In this document: positions 10,394-19,657 of the stretch, one piece after another
How the letters are laid out: each line of letters begins with the position of its first letter
Numbering within the stretch: the stretch's first letter is position 1
Assembly: GCA_019449595.1 (NCBI GenBank)
Contig: JAGRPL010000002.1
Span: 62,001 to 126,000, forward strand
From: Rhodoferax sp.
GTDB taxonomy: Bacteria > Pseudomonadota > Gammaproteobacteria > Burkholderiales > Burkholderiaceae_C
Reading direction: 5' to 3'
DNA: 64,000 nt
Made by a program: the position numbers and the translations under genes
The notes under the pieces: model-generated
What the model was told of the DNA's origin: nothing
The model's input: only the letters and a program-made list of their open reading frames with translations
Databases searched by the model: none

Positions 10394-11386
10394 TTAGTAC
10401 TTGATAATTCGCTTCAATGTTTCCTTGATACGCCTAGGTACATACTTTTGTATCCATTTTCTGGAATTAACCTGGAGGGCCGATTTCAATCCGGCATTAA
10501 ATGCTGGAGCAACCGCACGAACCTCAGCCGCGACCTCTGTCAATGCCTTTTCATAGGCTGCATATACTGCTTCCGGTTCATTCCTCTCCTGTAAATAGGT
10601 CGACCCCAAACGATAAAAGCTACCGTCATCCAGTAACTGAAACTGATGAAAATGGTAAAAAACCAGAGATACTCCATCCACTAAGATTTGACCCGACGGT
10701 GACTCCGAAATCTCGTAATTTGGGAAATTCCATGGCGCGAGGCCGGCTCCGGGATGTTGCAACACGTGCGTGCCGGGATACACTGCAGGCCATTCGTCTA
10801 GGTACTTCTGGTCTCCCATGCGACCATCTTCCAAGCGGTCATAACACCAGTCCAAGCACTGCTCTCGCCATTTTCTCAGACAAGAAAGCCCTTCGGCATT
10901 TCTGCGAAAACTCACCCATTCAACACAGAAACGTCCCCTAGATTCCAAATGCTTGAGTCGCGGAGTAAACCGATGTTCGATGATTGCAATCGGCGAATCA
11001 CCGATTTCGTCAAACAAGGGTAGCAAGGGCGAGAAAAACATGAGGTCAGCGTCCACATACGTCAGCATGTCGATTTCGGGGTATTTCTCCATCAACCATG
11101 CTGGGAAGCAAGAGGAAAGCGTCCAGCAATACTCTGCAATATTGCGTTCTTTTTTCAACACGAGCAGATCTTCGCTTTCAAAAGCTGACAGTGAAATACA
11201 GATCACTCCGCGAATCCTCAACGACGAGACAATTCGTGTGCACTGTTCGTCCAAGCATAGAACAAATACCTTCGCTTCTTCACAGTGTTGAATGAGTGTC
11301 CTCAACATGACGACCCCTTTGAAGAGGTAGTTGCTGTCGAACAAGGTACAAAAGTATCTTGAACTCAGGGTTTCGCTTTTTTTCAT
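10394..11386 (-). CDS. Putative GT-A-type nucleotide-sugar transferase
   Basis: This 330-residue protein has an N-terminal nucleotide-sugar-like fold. It begins with a segment of the type 'C T L F D S N Y L F K G', and a DAD motif (DADLMFF) lies near residue 128. A Trp/His-rich middle (GLAPWNFPNY, then FYHFHQF) is typical of family 8-like or uncharacterised glycan-cluster transferases. I do not recognise a specific acceptor or donor. It lies between a GT2 gene and a methyltransferase and is read in the same direction, so a role in building the oligosaccharide is likely. Confidence 0.72.
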   Translation of the reverse strand: MKKSETLSSRYFCTLFDSNYLFKGVVMLRTLIQHCEEAKVFVLCLDEQCTRIVSSLRIRGVICISLSAFESEDLLVLKKERNIAEYCWTLSSCFPAWLMEKYPEIDMLTYVDADLMFFSPLLPLFDEIGDSPIAIIEHRFTPRLKHLESRGRFCVEWVSFRRNAEGLSCLRKWREQCLDWCYDRLEDGRMGDQKYLDEWPAVYPGTHVLQHPGAGLAPWNFPNYEISESPSGQILVDGVSLVFYHFHQFQLLDDGSFYRLGSTYLQERNEPEAVYAAYEKALTEVAAEVRAVAPAFNAGLKSALQVNSRKWIQKYVPRRIKETLKRIIKY

Positions 11387-11393
11387 ATGCTGA

Positions 11394-12116
11394 CTAGTGT
11401 GGTCTCTCAGCTGTCACGATCTGATCGAGAAATATGTCTTCGTTGCCGGGTAAAATCCCTCCCGCCACCCATCCCAGCATTGAGATCGGGGCAAAAAGCA
11501 CGACCCTAGTAACCAGTTTGATGAAAATGTATCGACTGTCTGTCACTTTAAATAGGTAAGCATTCAGTAGCTGAAACAGGACCGAAGCATCGGTAAGTAT
11601 TTTTTTCTGACTAATTACACGAAATCCGTTTCTTTCGAGCAGCGCGCGAAGTCCGAAGCTTGAATATCGCGCGTAATCAAATGGCTGTTCATGCTCATCC
11701 CATATAAATGGCACAGTCAAGAGCACCCTGCCACCCGGCTTAAGAACTCTGTAGATTTCGCTCAGAAAAGCATCTGGTGTAAAAACATGCTCCAGCACTT
11801 GGTTGCACAGCACGGAATCAAACTTGCCTTCTGGAAATGGAAAAGTGGTTCCGTCGTAGTAGGCATCGGCCACACCCCGTTTTCGCGAAACGGGCGAGTC
11901 CAGTTCCAGTCCAATGTAGGAATGCACATGAAACAAATCTCGATAGGGCTTTGTTCCGCAACCCACGTCAAGTAAACTGCCGCCGATCAATGGGCTTGCC
12001 GCCTCAATCTCCTTTCGCAGTCCCCTTCGGGCCAAATAGAAGGGGTTGAGAAAAATCCCCCAAAACCCAGGATTGAATTGCCGTGCGGAAAATCCCCTCT
12101 TTAATGCCGCAATCAT
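11394..12116 (-). CDS. Class I SAM-dependent methyltransferase
   Basis: This 240-residue methyltransferase has the SAM-binding motif I LLDVGCGTKPYRDLF (about 47-61), a motif like FDSVLCNQVLEH, and VLKPGGRVLLTVPF, which are classic Methyltransf_11 features. The C-terminus carries a hydrophobic stretch. It could methylate a sugar of the glycan or cap the chain. The substrate is not readable. Its start overlaps the preceding glycosyltransferase stop by four bases, so the two are translationally coupled. A second, related methyltransferase is encoded at 14485-15183. Confidence 0.85.
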   Translation of the reverse strand: MIAALKRGFSARQFNPGFWGIFLNPFYLARRGLRKEIEAASPLIGGSLLDVGCGTKPYRDLFHVHSYIGLELDSPVSRKRGVADAYYDGTTFPFPEGKFDSVLCNQVLEHVFTPDAFLSEIYRVLKPGGRVLLTVPFIWDEHEQPFDYARYSSFGLRALLERNGFRVISQKKILTDASVLFQLLNAYLFKVTDSRYIFIKLVTRVVLFAPISMLGWVAGGILPGNEDIFLDQIVTAERPH

Positions 12117-13045
12117 GACTCCATCCTTGTCTTCAGCAAACGCCCCAATACGCGCTTGGCTCTGGATAGAGCCGACGTATGCTGCCCAAGAAATCTGGCA
12201 AAACTCTTGGCGGCAACCACATTCTCCTCAATCGGAATGCTCCCCATGTGCACAGGATCCATCGCAACTGTTTGGGCGAAGTCAGTGGTCGAAGCGCAGT
12301 GGGTGCCACTATCATCTGTTCCAATATTATTCACAAGACTTCGCCCCGGATACAAAGTCAGCATGTTCTTCAAGAAACATGAAGCATGCCATCGCACCGC
12401 CCAGGAATCATTCTTGCCAGACACCTGGTTCTGCAACATCCTAGAATAAGCATAGGCTCCCCCCAGATCAAAAGCACGCGTCAAATGCGCCCCATTCAGC
12501 GCATCCAGCAGCTTCTGCCCGTCAGATTCGAATTGCTTCCATGCCCGAGCCCAAGTCGCCCATCCCCAGCAGTCGGCACCACGCAGAAAAAAAGTCTCGG
12601 GTAAGGTTTCAGGCACCGGAAAACTATACCCATGAATACTGGCGACCCGCTCTTCATCTCGATACAGTTGAAGGCCCTCGTTCATGAATTTTAGAAAATG
12701 GGGTGACACTTCCAGATCGTCTTCCATGACGATGATAGAGTCATGCTTGGCCAGCAGCTCACTCACGCCACCTATGATGGAATTCGCAAGCCCCAGGTTC
12801 TTTTCACGGTATACCCGCGTCACAGACGCGAACCCATTCAGAGATTCAACGTAAGCGCGCACAGCATCAGTTTGCGCTCTATGACCTTCGTGTTTTGGGC
12901 CGTCGCAGTACACATGGAGCTGGGTTTGGCTGGCCTCGCCATTCTTAAGCAGTGAGGCAACCGTCTTTTGCAAGTGGTCCCTTCTCGCATATGCGAAGAG
13001 AACAACTGGTGCACACTGTGGTTGTGCATTTGAATCATTTGCCAT
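12113..13045 (-). CDS. Glycosyltransferase, GT2/GNT-I-like
   Basis: This 310-residue GT-A protein begins with a VVLFAYARRDHLQKT segment, has MEDDLEVSP (metal-binding EDD, about residues 125-128), and then a WGWATWARAW segment. These features recall the family of glycosyltransferases with a GNT-I-like core found in O-antigen clusters. Donor and linkage are unknown. It couples to the downstream methyltransferase by an ATGA overlap and begins four bases after the flippase stop codon. Confidence 0.82.
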   Translation of the reverse strand: MANDSNAQPQCAPVVLFAYARRDHLQKTVASLLKNGEASQTQLHVYCDGPKHEGHRAQTDAVRAYVESLNGFASVTRVYREKNLGLANSIIGGVSELLAKHDSIIVMEDDLEVSPHFLKFMNEGLQLYRDEERVASIHGYSFPVPETLPETFFLRGADCWGWATWARAWKQFESDGQKLLDALNGAHLTRAFDLGGAYAYSRMLQNQVSGKNDSWAVRWHASCFLKNMLTLYPGRSLVNNIGTDDSGTHCASTTDFAQTVAMDPVHMGSIPIEENVVAAKSFARFLGQHTSALSRAKRVLGRLLKTRMES

Positions 13046-13049
13046 ATTT

Positions 13050-14501
13050 TCAACCGCTCGCCCTATTTGACTTCAAGAGAATATCCTTCATAGCAAGCAA
13101 CCAATCACGGTTGATGAAATAGCTTGCAATAGGATAGATGCACCCACCCGCTAGAAGCGCGAGGCTAGCCCTGGCATAAATCCCGGTCACGCTAGATAGC
13201 AGCATCCAAACTAGTGACACCGTAAACACTGAAGCCAGCATCGGCCTAGCCAACTGCGCAAAATACTCCGAGAAACCGGCCCCACATAAGGGATGGACTA
13301 AATACCGCCAGGTTGGTATCTGACCTACAACGGCTAGAAGGAGCATTGCCCAAGCCAACCCCGATGCTCCGTGTTGCAGGCCATACCAAAAACAGGGAAC
13401 GATGATCAGAATCCAGCATAGATTCCATTTGAAGGCCAAGTCAGCTCTTCCAACAGCAAAAATCAAACTACCAACAGGTTGTCCGAACGAACGCAACATC
13501 CCCCATAACGCCAACAGCCTCATCAAGGGTTCTGACTCCACCCACTTCTCGCCAAACATAATTCCAACAACTTCGGGCGTGAACGCAAAAACCCCTAAGA
13601 ATATTGGAATATTGACGGATGCCGTCATTCGTAAAGTCTTCAGATAAACGTGGCGTAAACCGAGCGCACTTCCTTGTGACTTTGCCATCAGGGGCAGCCC
13701 CACTCTCGTAACAACCGAGTTGATGACGCCCGAGACATTCAGCATGAGGTCTCGCGGCAAACCGAAACCACCAAGTGCGCCCAACCCGAGCATTCTCCCT
13801 CCCATGAAGATATCAGCCGCCCCATTCACACTACTCACCAAATTATTCCCGATAACATACAGGCCATAGCTCAAATATTTCCTAGCCTCACTGAATTCAA
13901 ACCTGAAATTTGGGCGCCACCCTAACGACAGAAACCTCCAGCCAAGAGAAGTAAATGAAACTGCTCCGATCAAAAACCCAACCGCTACTGAATAGGCACC
14001 ATAACCTCTAGCGGCCATGAGAACTGTAGATAAAAATCCGGCGAGTGCAGATACCACCTCAATTATGACCAGGCGTGAGAAAAGCAACTCCTTTTCCGCC
14101 ATCACTCTAAGCTGCTGCCCGATTGCAAACGTTAGGAAATATGGACTAACAATTAGCAAGACCCCAAGCAACACTGGCTCATGGTAAAACTTAGCAATCC
14201 AAGGGCTGACCACAGCGAAGATCACCGTTAATACGAGCCCCACAAACACATTCAACCAATAGAGACTCGATCTTTCACTCTGGCTGATCGCCTGCTGATG
14301 AATGATGGCACTACTGATTCCAATATCTACAAACAAGGCAATGAACATCGTTATCGACAACGCCAGTGACATCACCCCAACCTCTGTGGGGGCAAGTATT
14401 CGCGCCAAAATGAATATTTGGAGAATTTGCAGTAATGTTTTCACCGCTACACCAACGGACGTCCAGCGCACCGCGGCAAAAGCTTTAGCCTTCAGACTCA
14501 T
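13050..14501 (-). CDS. wzx: Oligosaccharide flippase, Wzx/WzxC-type MOP transporter
   Basis: This 483-residue integral membrane protein has about 12-14 hydrophobic segments and the MOP-superfamily N-terminus (RWTSVGVAVKTLLQILQIFILARIL), matching WzxC/TuaB-type flippases that move lipid-linked oligosaccharide across the inner membrane. It is the only export gene in the cluster, and no ABC exporter is seen. This implies a Wzx/Wzy-type pathway, but no Wzy polymerase, Wzz or ligase was recognised in the window. Its start overlaps the end of the methyltransferase gene by 17 bp. Confidence 0.92.
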   Translation of the reverse strand: MSLKAKAFAAVRWTSVGVAVKTLLQILQIFILARILAPTEVGVMSLALSITMFIALFVDIGISSAIIHQQAISQSERSSLYWLNVFVGLVLTVIFAVVSPWIAKFYHEPVLLGVLLIVSPYFLTFAIGQQLRVMAEKELLFSRLVIIEVVSALAGFLSTVLMAARGYGAYSVAVGFLIGAVSFTSLGWRFLSLGWRPNFRFEFSEARKYLSYGLYVIGNNLVSSVNGAADIFMGGRMLGLGALGGFGLPRDLMLNVSGVINSVVTRVGLPLMAKSQGSALGLRHVYLKTLRMTASVNIPIFLGVFAFTPEVVGIMFGEKWVESEPLMRLLALWGMLRSFGQPVGSLIFAVGRADLAFKWNLCWILIIVPCFWYGLQHGASGLAWAMLLLAVVGQIPTWRYLVHPLCGAGFSEYFAQLARPMLASVFTVSLVWMLLSSVTGIYARASLALLAGGCIYPIASYFINRDWLLAMKDILLKSNRASG

Positions 14502-15183
14502 TCACATCTGACTTAATAGCCAACACGAAATACCCCTGCGCTTCCAAATCCCAGTCTTTATCCAGTTTGTCAAGAAAAGGGGCAAATACTTGCCCAAGAT
14601 ACCAGAAAGGAACCAAAAACGTCTTCAAAAACCTGCGGAAATAACGCGGACCCGTGATGGCTCTGTTTGAAAAATAGTTGAATTTGACAATCCAGGTTGT
14701 GAAGAAGCCGCACTGCGCTTCGATATGCACGACCTGAAAGCCAGCTTTGTTGAGCATATAGCGCAACCCATAGGGCGTGAATCTGAAATAATCATGCGGC
14801 GCCTCGTGAATCCACCACTGCCAAGGTACCTGCAAGACCATGGCTCCGCCCGGTTTCAGAATTCGAAATGCTTCATTCAGCATGCACTGCGGCTCGTAGA
14901 GGTGTTCCAATACAGACAGAGACACGACTGTATCGGCGACGCCGTCGGCAATCGCCAACGGCCGATTCAAGTCGGCAACGATATCAGGCCGCAAACTGTC
15001 GTCTCCGCCACTCCATTCGACACCAATGTATTGGTTCGCATATCGCAAAAAAAATGGCCGGTGCGACTGCTCGCCACATCCCAAGTCATAGAGCGCCCCC
15101 TTAAAATGTGGAGCGTACTTGCGAAGAAATCGTTCGCCAACGTCGTAAAGCAGCCAGTTCATCCATCTGCGGTTGGGGTGCAT
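14485..15183 (-). CDS. Class I SAM-dependent methyltransferase
   Basis: This methyltransferase of about 232 residues has motif I ALYDLGCGEQSHRPFF, then VVSLSVLEHLYEPQ and ILKPGGAMVLQVPW. It resembles the enzyme at 11394-12116 in layout. I chose ATG at 15183. An upstream GTG at 15195 overlaps the wecF stop, and the open frame to 15237 runs into wecF. Its job is probably methylation of a sugar in the repeat unit. The specific position is unknown. Confidence 0.83.
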   Translation of the reverse strand: MHPNRRWMNWLLYDVGERFLRKYAPHFKGALYDLGCGEQSHRPFFLRYANQYIGVEWSGGDDSLRPDIVADLNRPLAIADGVADTVVSLSVLEHLYEPQCMLNEAFRILKPGGAMVLQVPWQWWIHEAPHDYFRFTPYGLRYMLNKAGFQVVHIEAQCGFFTTWIVKFNYFSNRAITGPRYFRRFLKTFLVPFWYLGQVFAPFLDKLDKDWDLEAQGYFVLAIKSDVNESEG

Positions 15184-15187
15184 TACT

Positions 15188-16267
15188 TCACTCACGATAT
15201 AGTTCTTCCCACCTTTGTTTCTGCCATTTGCGGTCAAACAGGTGAGAGACCGCTTTCTCGTTTTTCGTGCGAATCGTTGACTCCAACTCCGTGAATCGGG
15301 AATACGTCATCCCCAGAATGCTTTCTGTATCGAACACTGTGCAGCCCATTTTATCCTTCAAAAATGTCCAAGTCGACACGCTACTCCTTAGGTACATCTT
15401 AGTCCCCAGGTAAAGCGAAATAACCATATTTCCAAAGCCCTGCTGCCGCTTGTGATTGAAAATCATCACATCCACGGTTGATAAATACTGATTGTATTCA
15501 GCAGCTTCGAGCAGCCGAGTCATGGGTTTGAACTTCTCTCCAAACAGTTCACGACCACGCTGTAAAACCTCATCCCGATAGCCCTCTTCACCCGCAAATC
15601 CATATGACAATGGGACATGGATTTCAATGTTTTCAGACGCGTACTCTTTTATCCACTCGAAGACCTCAAGATGCTCATTGGAGGGATCTCCCGAATTTCC
15701 GATCTGAATGATTTTTGCTTTCTTCGTCTGTCTCAGTACTGAGGCCCGTGCTTTTTCTTGATCCAAATCCTCTCGCTCGAAGGCAAAGATGTTGGGGCAT
15801 CCATCAATATAGCGCGCGCGTGTTTGGTACATCTCTTGCGCCTTGAGGTAATCTCCGCGCGTTGGAGTTGCAATAGCATTTAGCTGACAGATGAAGCGTC
15901 TCCGCAAATGGTCGAGAAACCTGTTCCAGCGCGTTGCAGGAACCAGCCCCCGCCAGTAAAGATCACCGCCCCATGGTAGCCAGACCGCTTTTCTTATTAA
16001 CCATGGAAAAAGCAGAAGGAATGTCAGAATGCTCTGACTATACAGGCCATTGAACACAAGCCGATTTGCACGATGCGCTGAGATAACAAATGCCAAAAGT
16101 GACCGCTTGGTCAGGCGATAGATATTTGCCCCTAACACCTCCTCCAGGCCCTTGCCACCACCGATTAAATAAAATTCTTGGTCATTCTGACCAAACTCGG
16201 CATTCAATAACTGCAACTGCCTGGGTATGAATTTCTCGTTATAAGTTACGAGATGAACGAGCTTCAT
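15188..16267 (-). CDS. wecF: 4-acetamido-4-deoxy-fucosyl (Fuc4NAc) transferase, WecF-like (GT56)
   Basis: This protein of about 359 residues matches in style the GT56 family (TDP-Fuc4NAc:lipid II Fuc4NAc transferase), which adds the third sugar of enterobacterial common antigen. It starts MKLVHLVTYNEKFIPRQLQLLN and contains LPWGGDLYW near residue 100 and the region FNHKRQQGFGN, both GT56-like. The ATG at 16267 fits the conserved N-terminus better than the frame start at 16288. It lies directly after wecE, which makes the likely donor. The other ECA genes are absent here, so it probably acts in a different glycan. Confidence 0.85.
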   Translation of the reverse strand: MKLVHLVTYNEKFIPRQLQLLNAEFGQNDQEFYLIGGGKGLEEVLGANIYRLTKRSLLAFVISAHRANRLVFNGLYSQSILTFLLLFPWLIRKAVWLPWGGDLYWRGLVPATRWNRFLDHLRRRFICQLNAIATPTRGDYLKAQEMYQTRARYIDGCPNIFAFEREDLDQEKARASVLRQTKKAKIIQIGNSGDPSNEHLEVFEWIKEYASENIEIHVPLSYGFAGEEGYRDEVLQRGRELFGEKFKPMTRLLEAAEYNQYLSTVDVMIFNHKRQQGFGNMVISLYLGTKMYLRSSVSTWTFLKDKMGCTVFDTESILGMTYSRFTELESTIRTKNEKAVSHLFDRKWQKQRWEELYRE

Positions 16268-16284
16268 ACTGCCTGCTTTTCCAG

Positions 16285-17433
16285 TCATTCCAGCGCCGCA
16301 TGTACGCGATCGATCACACGATCACACTGCGCCGACGAAAGGCCGAGCCACAGTGGTAGCCGGAGAATTCGTGACGCCACCGAATCGGTCACCGTCAAGT
16401 CACCTCCAACTCGTCCGTATCGCTGGCCCGCCGGTGAACTGTGCAAAGGAATGTAGTGAAAGATTGCGTTGATGCCATCGTGCTTCAGACGGTCCATCAC
16501 GCAGTTGCGCGTCTGCTCATCCGGAAGCAGCACGTAGTACATATGCGCGTTGTGCTTGCATTCAGCGGGAACAACGGGACGCCTCAAATGACCGCTCGCC
16601 TCTTTTGCCGCAAATGCCGCGTGGTAGCGCTCCCAGATTTCAAGCCTTTGGCTGGTGATCCTGTCGGCCTCTTCCATCTGGGCCCACAAAAATGCCGCTA
16701 TTAACTCACCCGGCAGGTAGGAAGATCCGTAGTCCTGCCACGTGTATTTGTCTACGGCACCCCGGAAAAACTGACTGCGATCCGTCCCTTTTTCCCGGAT
16801 GATCTCCGAGCGGTCGACGAAAGCACCGTCGTTCACAAGCAGCGCGCCGCCTTCGCCGGAAATAACGTTCTTGGTCTCGTGAAAGCTGTAGGTGCCGATA
16901 TCGCCAATTGCACCTAAAGCACGCCCCTTGTAGCGCGCCATCACGCCCTGAGCTGCATCTTCAATTACTTTCAGACCATATCGGCGTGCGATTTGAAGAA
17001 TCGTATCCATTTCGCAGCCGACCCCGGCATAATGCACAACGGCAATGGCCCGAGTACGGGGTGTAATGGCCGCTTCGATCTTCGACTCATCGATATTGAG
17101 GGTGTCTGCGCGTATATCCACGAAAACTGGAGTCGCACCTCGCAACACAAAGGCGTTGGCCGTGGAAACAAAAGTGTAAGACGGCATGATGACTTCATCG
17201 CGCGGCTTCAAATCCAGCAGTAGCGCAGCCATCTCCAAGGCTGCAGTGCAAGAGTGCGTCAGCAGTGCCTTTCGTGTACACGTCTGGCTCTCCAGCCAGC
17301 CATGACATTTTTTGGTGAACGGCCCGTCTCCCGCCAGTTTGCCATTGAAATGTGCTTCTGCAATGTAATAGAGCTCCTTTCCCGTCATGTATGGCCAGTT
17401 GAAAGGAATTGCTTCATTTTCCGATGAACACAT
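16285..17433 (-). CDS. wecE: dTDP-4-amino-4,6-dideoxygalactose transaminase WecE/RffA
   Basis: This 382-residue PLP aminotransferase of the DegT/DnrJ/EryC1 fold has the PLP-binding Lys in SFHETKNV (K188), VIEDAAQG upstream of it, and a C-terminal HYIPLHSSPAG segment typical of RffA/WecE. It aminates dTDP-4-keto-6-deoxyglucose to dTDP-Fuc4N. The following gene, wecF, is the matching transferase. dTDP-glucose synthesis genes (rmlA, rmlB) are not in the window and must come from elsewhere. Three extra residues precede the usual N-terminus. Confidence 0.92.
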   Translation of the reverse strand: MCSSENEAIPFNWPYMTGKELYYIAEAHFNGKLAGDGPFTKKCHGWLESQTCTRKALLTHSCTAALEMAALLLDLKPRDEVIMPSYTFVSTANAFVLRGATPVFVDIRADTLNIDESKIEAAITPRTRAIAVVHYAGVGCEMDTILQIARRYGLKVIEDAAQGVMARYKGRALGAIGDIGTYSFHETKNVISGEGGALLVNDGAFVDRSEIIREKGTDRSQFFRGAVDKYTWQDYGSSYLPGELIAAFLWAQMEEADRITSQRLEIWERYHAAFAAKEASGHLRRPVVPAECKHNAHMYYVLLPDEQTRNCVMDRLKHDGINAIFHYIPLHSSPAGQRYGRVGGDLTVTDSVASRILRLPLWLGLSSAQCDRVIDRVHAALE

Positions 17434-17435
17434 AT

Positions 17436-18353
17436 TTATTCCAGAACGGCGAGACCGAAACCTGTCTTGCCATAGTCATTGCCGTTGTAGAGCATATAGC
17501 GAGTTCCCGCATGATCAAAAACGAACGGGTATTCAATCATCTCAGAATCCCACCCTGAGTCAGAGACATTGATTCCGACCAGATGATCTCGCCGCTCCCA
17601 GTGCTTTCCATCGTCTGACTCCGCATATCCGATCCTGTACGAGCGTCCTCTTGCGGAATACCACATTCTCCACTTATCGTCATCCCTGATCACCGATGGC
17701 CTTGAAATCGCATGCTCGCCATCATTTGCATAATCAATCGCCACATGTCCGTCACGGCGCCAATGGATGCCGTCGTCTGACTCTGCATATTTGATATGGT
17801 AACGATGTTCAAGCTTGCCGTGGCGCAGCCTCCATTCTGTGCACGACAGATACCACATGCGCCAACAGTCGTCGCCCGGCATAACACAACAACTGGCGCA
17901 AAAATGAGGCTCATTCATTGAGCGGTCCACGATTGCCCCCGGTGCATAACGATCAAAAACACCAGCACCTGCGCCAATAGCCAGACCAATTGAGTTCCGG
18001 AAGGGCACAGTTACGCCAAGATTCCATCCAATGTAGTAGAGGAACTTGCGTCCGTCTCCGCCATTGGCAATCCACGTCGCCATCGCGCCACTATCATCGA
18101 ACGCACCCAACTGACCCGGTGCCAGAACTGGCCGACTGGAACGTTCGATGATTTGTTCAGGATGCATTAGGTCAACCACAATATAGCCAGTATGGCTGCG
18201 GTTCTGCGCGTCACGACTGCTGAAGTAAATTCTAAATATATCTCCCGTTATATGCTCCGCGATCGGCACAGCCGCATGCGACCACAACCATTCCATCTCG
18301 CGGTTTGGAGCATAGACATGGCCTAACTTCCTCCAACGCATGTTCTTGCTCAT
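17436..18353 (-). CDS. Five-bladed beta-propeller, glycosidase-like (GH43/GH32-type) protein
   Basis: The 305-residue protein has no signal peptide and shows repeated WRMWY and YAESDDGxHW blocks (about residues 170-290). Repeats of this type mark five-bladed beta-propeller folds of the GH43/GH32/GH117 clan. An Asp-rich, propeller-type active site is plausible but I cannot point to the catalytic acids. Similar cytoplasmic members occur in some O-antigen clusters without known activity. A role as a phosphorylase, transferase or sugar-modifying enzyme rather than a secreted hydrolase is possible. It overlaps the acetyltransferase gene by four bases. Confidence 0.75.
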   Translation of the reverse strand: MSKNMRWRKLGHVYAPNREMEWLWSHAAVPIAEHITGDIFRIYFSSRDAQNRSHTGYIVVDLMHPEQIIERSSRPVLAPGQLGAFDDSGAMATWIANGGDGRKFLYYIGWNLGVTVPFRNSIGLAIGAGAGVFDRYAPGAIVDRSMNEPHFCASCCVMPGDDCWRMWYLSCTEWRLRHGKLEHRYHIKYAESDDGIHWRRDGHVAIDYANDGEHAISRPSVIRDDDKWRMWYSARGRSYRIGYAESDDGKHWERRDHLVGINVSDSGWDSEMIEYPFVFDHAGTRYMLYNGNDYGKTGFGLAVLE

Positions 18354-19015
18354 ATGTTGCGCAGTCGTGTGCTGGGAATGCGGGAACGTTCGGTAGCCTC
18401 GCCCATGTAGACTCCTTCGGGCTCAGCGCCTGCAAGCAGCAATGCCCCCGCGCCGATGATGCACCTATTGCCAACTTTTATGTGATCCCGCAAAGTCGCG
18501 TTAACGCCAATGAAACATGACTCCCCAATTTCAACCCCACCTGAAATGACCGCGTGAGACGCAACAAAGCAATGATCGTGGATCAATGAATGATGCCCAA
18601 TATGATTGCCACTCCACAATGTTACGTTGTTTCCGATCGTGACAAAGGGTTGAATAGTATTATCTTCAAGAATGAAACAGTTATCACCAATTTTGTTATC
18701 GTTAAATACCGTCGCACGCGTGCTAACGTAGCTCGCTAAGCTGTATCCAAATGCCTTCGCCGCTAGATATTTTTCGCGACGAAGTGAGTTAAGTTTGGAA
18801 TAGCTTAAAGCAACAAAAAACCCATACCTATCAGGGGCATAATGCTGCACAACGTCCTCAAAAGGCACCACTGGCAACCCTTGAAAAATCTCCTGATTAA
18901 TATAAGAAGAGTCGACAGTGAAGGCCACTACTTGATAGTTCGAATCGTGGGAAAAATAGTAATGCGCAAGCTGCGCTATGTCGCCTACCCCAAAAATAAC
19001 TAGTGGTTTTTTCAT
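18350..19015 (-). CDS. Left-handed beta-helix acetyltransferase, PglD/NeuD-like
   Basis: This 221-residue protein has an N-terminal Rossmann-like domain (VIFGVGDIAQLAHYYF) and a C-terminal hexapeptide-repeat acyltransferase domain (about 95-205) with turns such as IGDNCF, IGNNVT, IGHHSL, IGESCF and VGNRCI. PglD, the best-known relative, N-acetylates an amino sugar nucleotide with acetyl-CoA. Here the likely substrate is dTDP-Fuc4N from WecE or dTDP-Fuc3N from FdtB, and only one such acetyltransferase is seen for two amino sugars. Overlaps of four bases on both sides imply tight coupling. Confidence 0.87.
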   Translation of the reverse strand: MKKPLVIFGVGDIAQLAHYYFSHDSNYQVVAFTVDSSYINQEIFQGLPVVPFEDVVQHYAPDRYGFFVALSYSKLNSLRREKYLAAKAFGYSLASYVSTRATVFNDNKIGDNCFILEDNTIQPFVTIGNNVTLWSGNHIGHHSLIHDHCFVASHAVISGGVEIGESCFIGVNATLRDHIKVGNRCIIGAGALLLAGAEPEGVYMGEATERSRIPSTRLRNI

Positions 19016-19644
19016 AGCACCTTCCTCACAAGAATTGTGAACTCATACAGCCCATAGTCGTGCAGCAACGAGACGTGACGTGAGTACTTTTTCTTGCACA
19101 AATCGAAAAGATCCAAAGGATTCGCGTAGTACAAATAGTCACGCATCTTTTCCCGATCGGAGTACGAAGTTAGGCAATTGAAAGCGAAACCTTGTCGACT
19201 CGTTTCGCTTAGGATGTCAAGAGTTTCACAAAGAAAATGCTGCCACTCGTCATCAGTCCGACCTAGACGAACATTGAAAATTCCGCTAGCAATACCGTAG
19301 TCTGCCATCACGGATGGCTTGGCGCCGACCACAAAGGTGGATTGAGAAAAGTTCACATATCTTAATTTTGCAGCCGTAAGCATTTCCTCAGATACATCGA
19401 TGCCCTGATATGAAAAATTCTTAAAACTTACCTGCAGAAAATCTATCAAGGCACCATAGCCACAACCAAGATCGTTAATACTAAAGCCCTCATTGGTTTG
19501 AACAATTTTCATCAATTGATCAAACCGTAGGTTTTGACTTTCCTGGCTGTTCCAATCAACGCCTTGCGGACTCTCGCCAAACTCTGCCAATTTGGCCGAG
19601 TAGTAACCAGCGACCTCTCGTAGAATTTCCTCAGAATTTTTCAC
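19012..19644 (-). CDS. Class I SAM-dependent methyltransferase
   Basis: This 210-residue methyltransferase has FSINDLGCGYGALIDFL (motif I, about 53-69), then YQGIDVSEEMLTAAK (motif II). A two-residue ICL pattern like that of NodS/Tylosin-type N- or O-methyltransferases is not clear enough to assign. Its place between the WbqC-family gene and the acetyltransferase suggests it alters an amino sugar or another glycan group. This gene and its neighbours have unusually AT-rich sequence for the window. Confidence 0.82.
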   Translation of the reverse strand: MKNSEEILREVAGYYSAKLAEFGESPQGVDWNSQESQNLRFDQLMKIVQTNEGFSINDLGCGYGALIDFLQVSFKNFSYQGIDVSEEMLTAAKLRYVNFSQSTFVVGAKPSVMADYGIASGIFNVRLGRTDDEWQHFLCETLDILSETSRQGFAFNCLTSYSDREKMRDYLYYANPLDLFDLCKKKYSRHVSLLHDYGLYEFTILVRKVL

Positions 19645-19657
19645 TTTGCGCCCCCTA

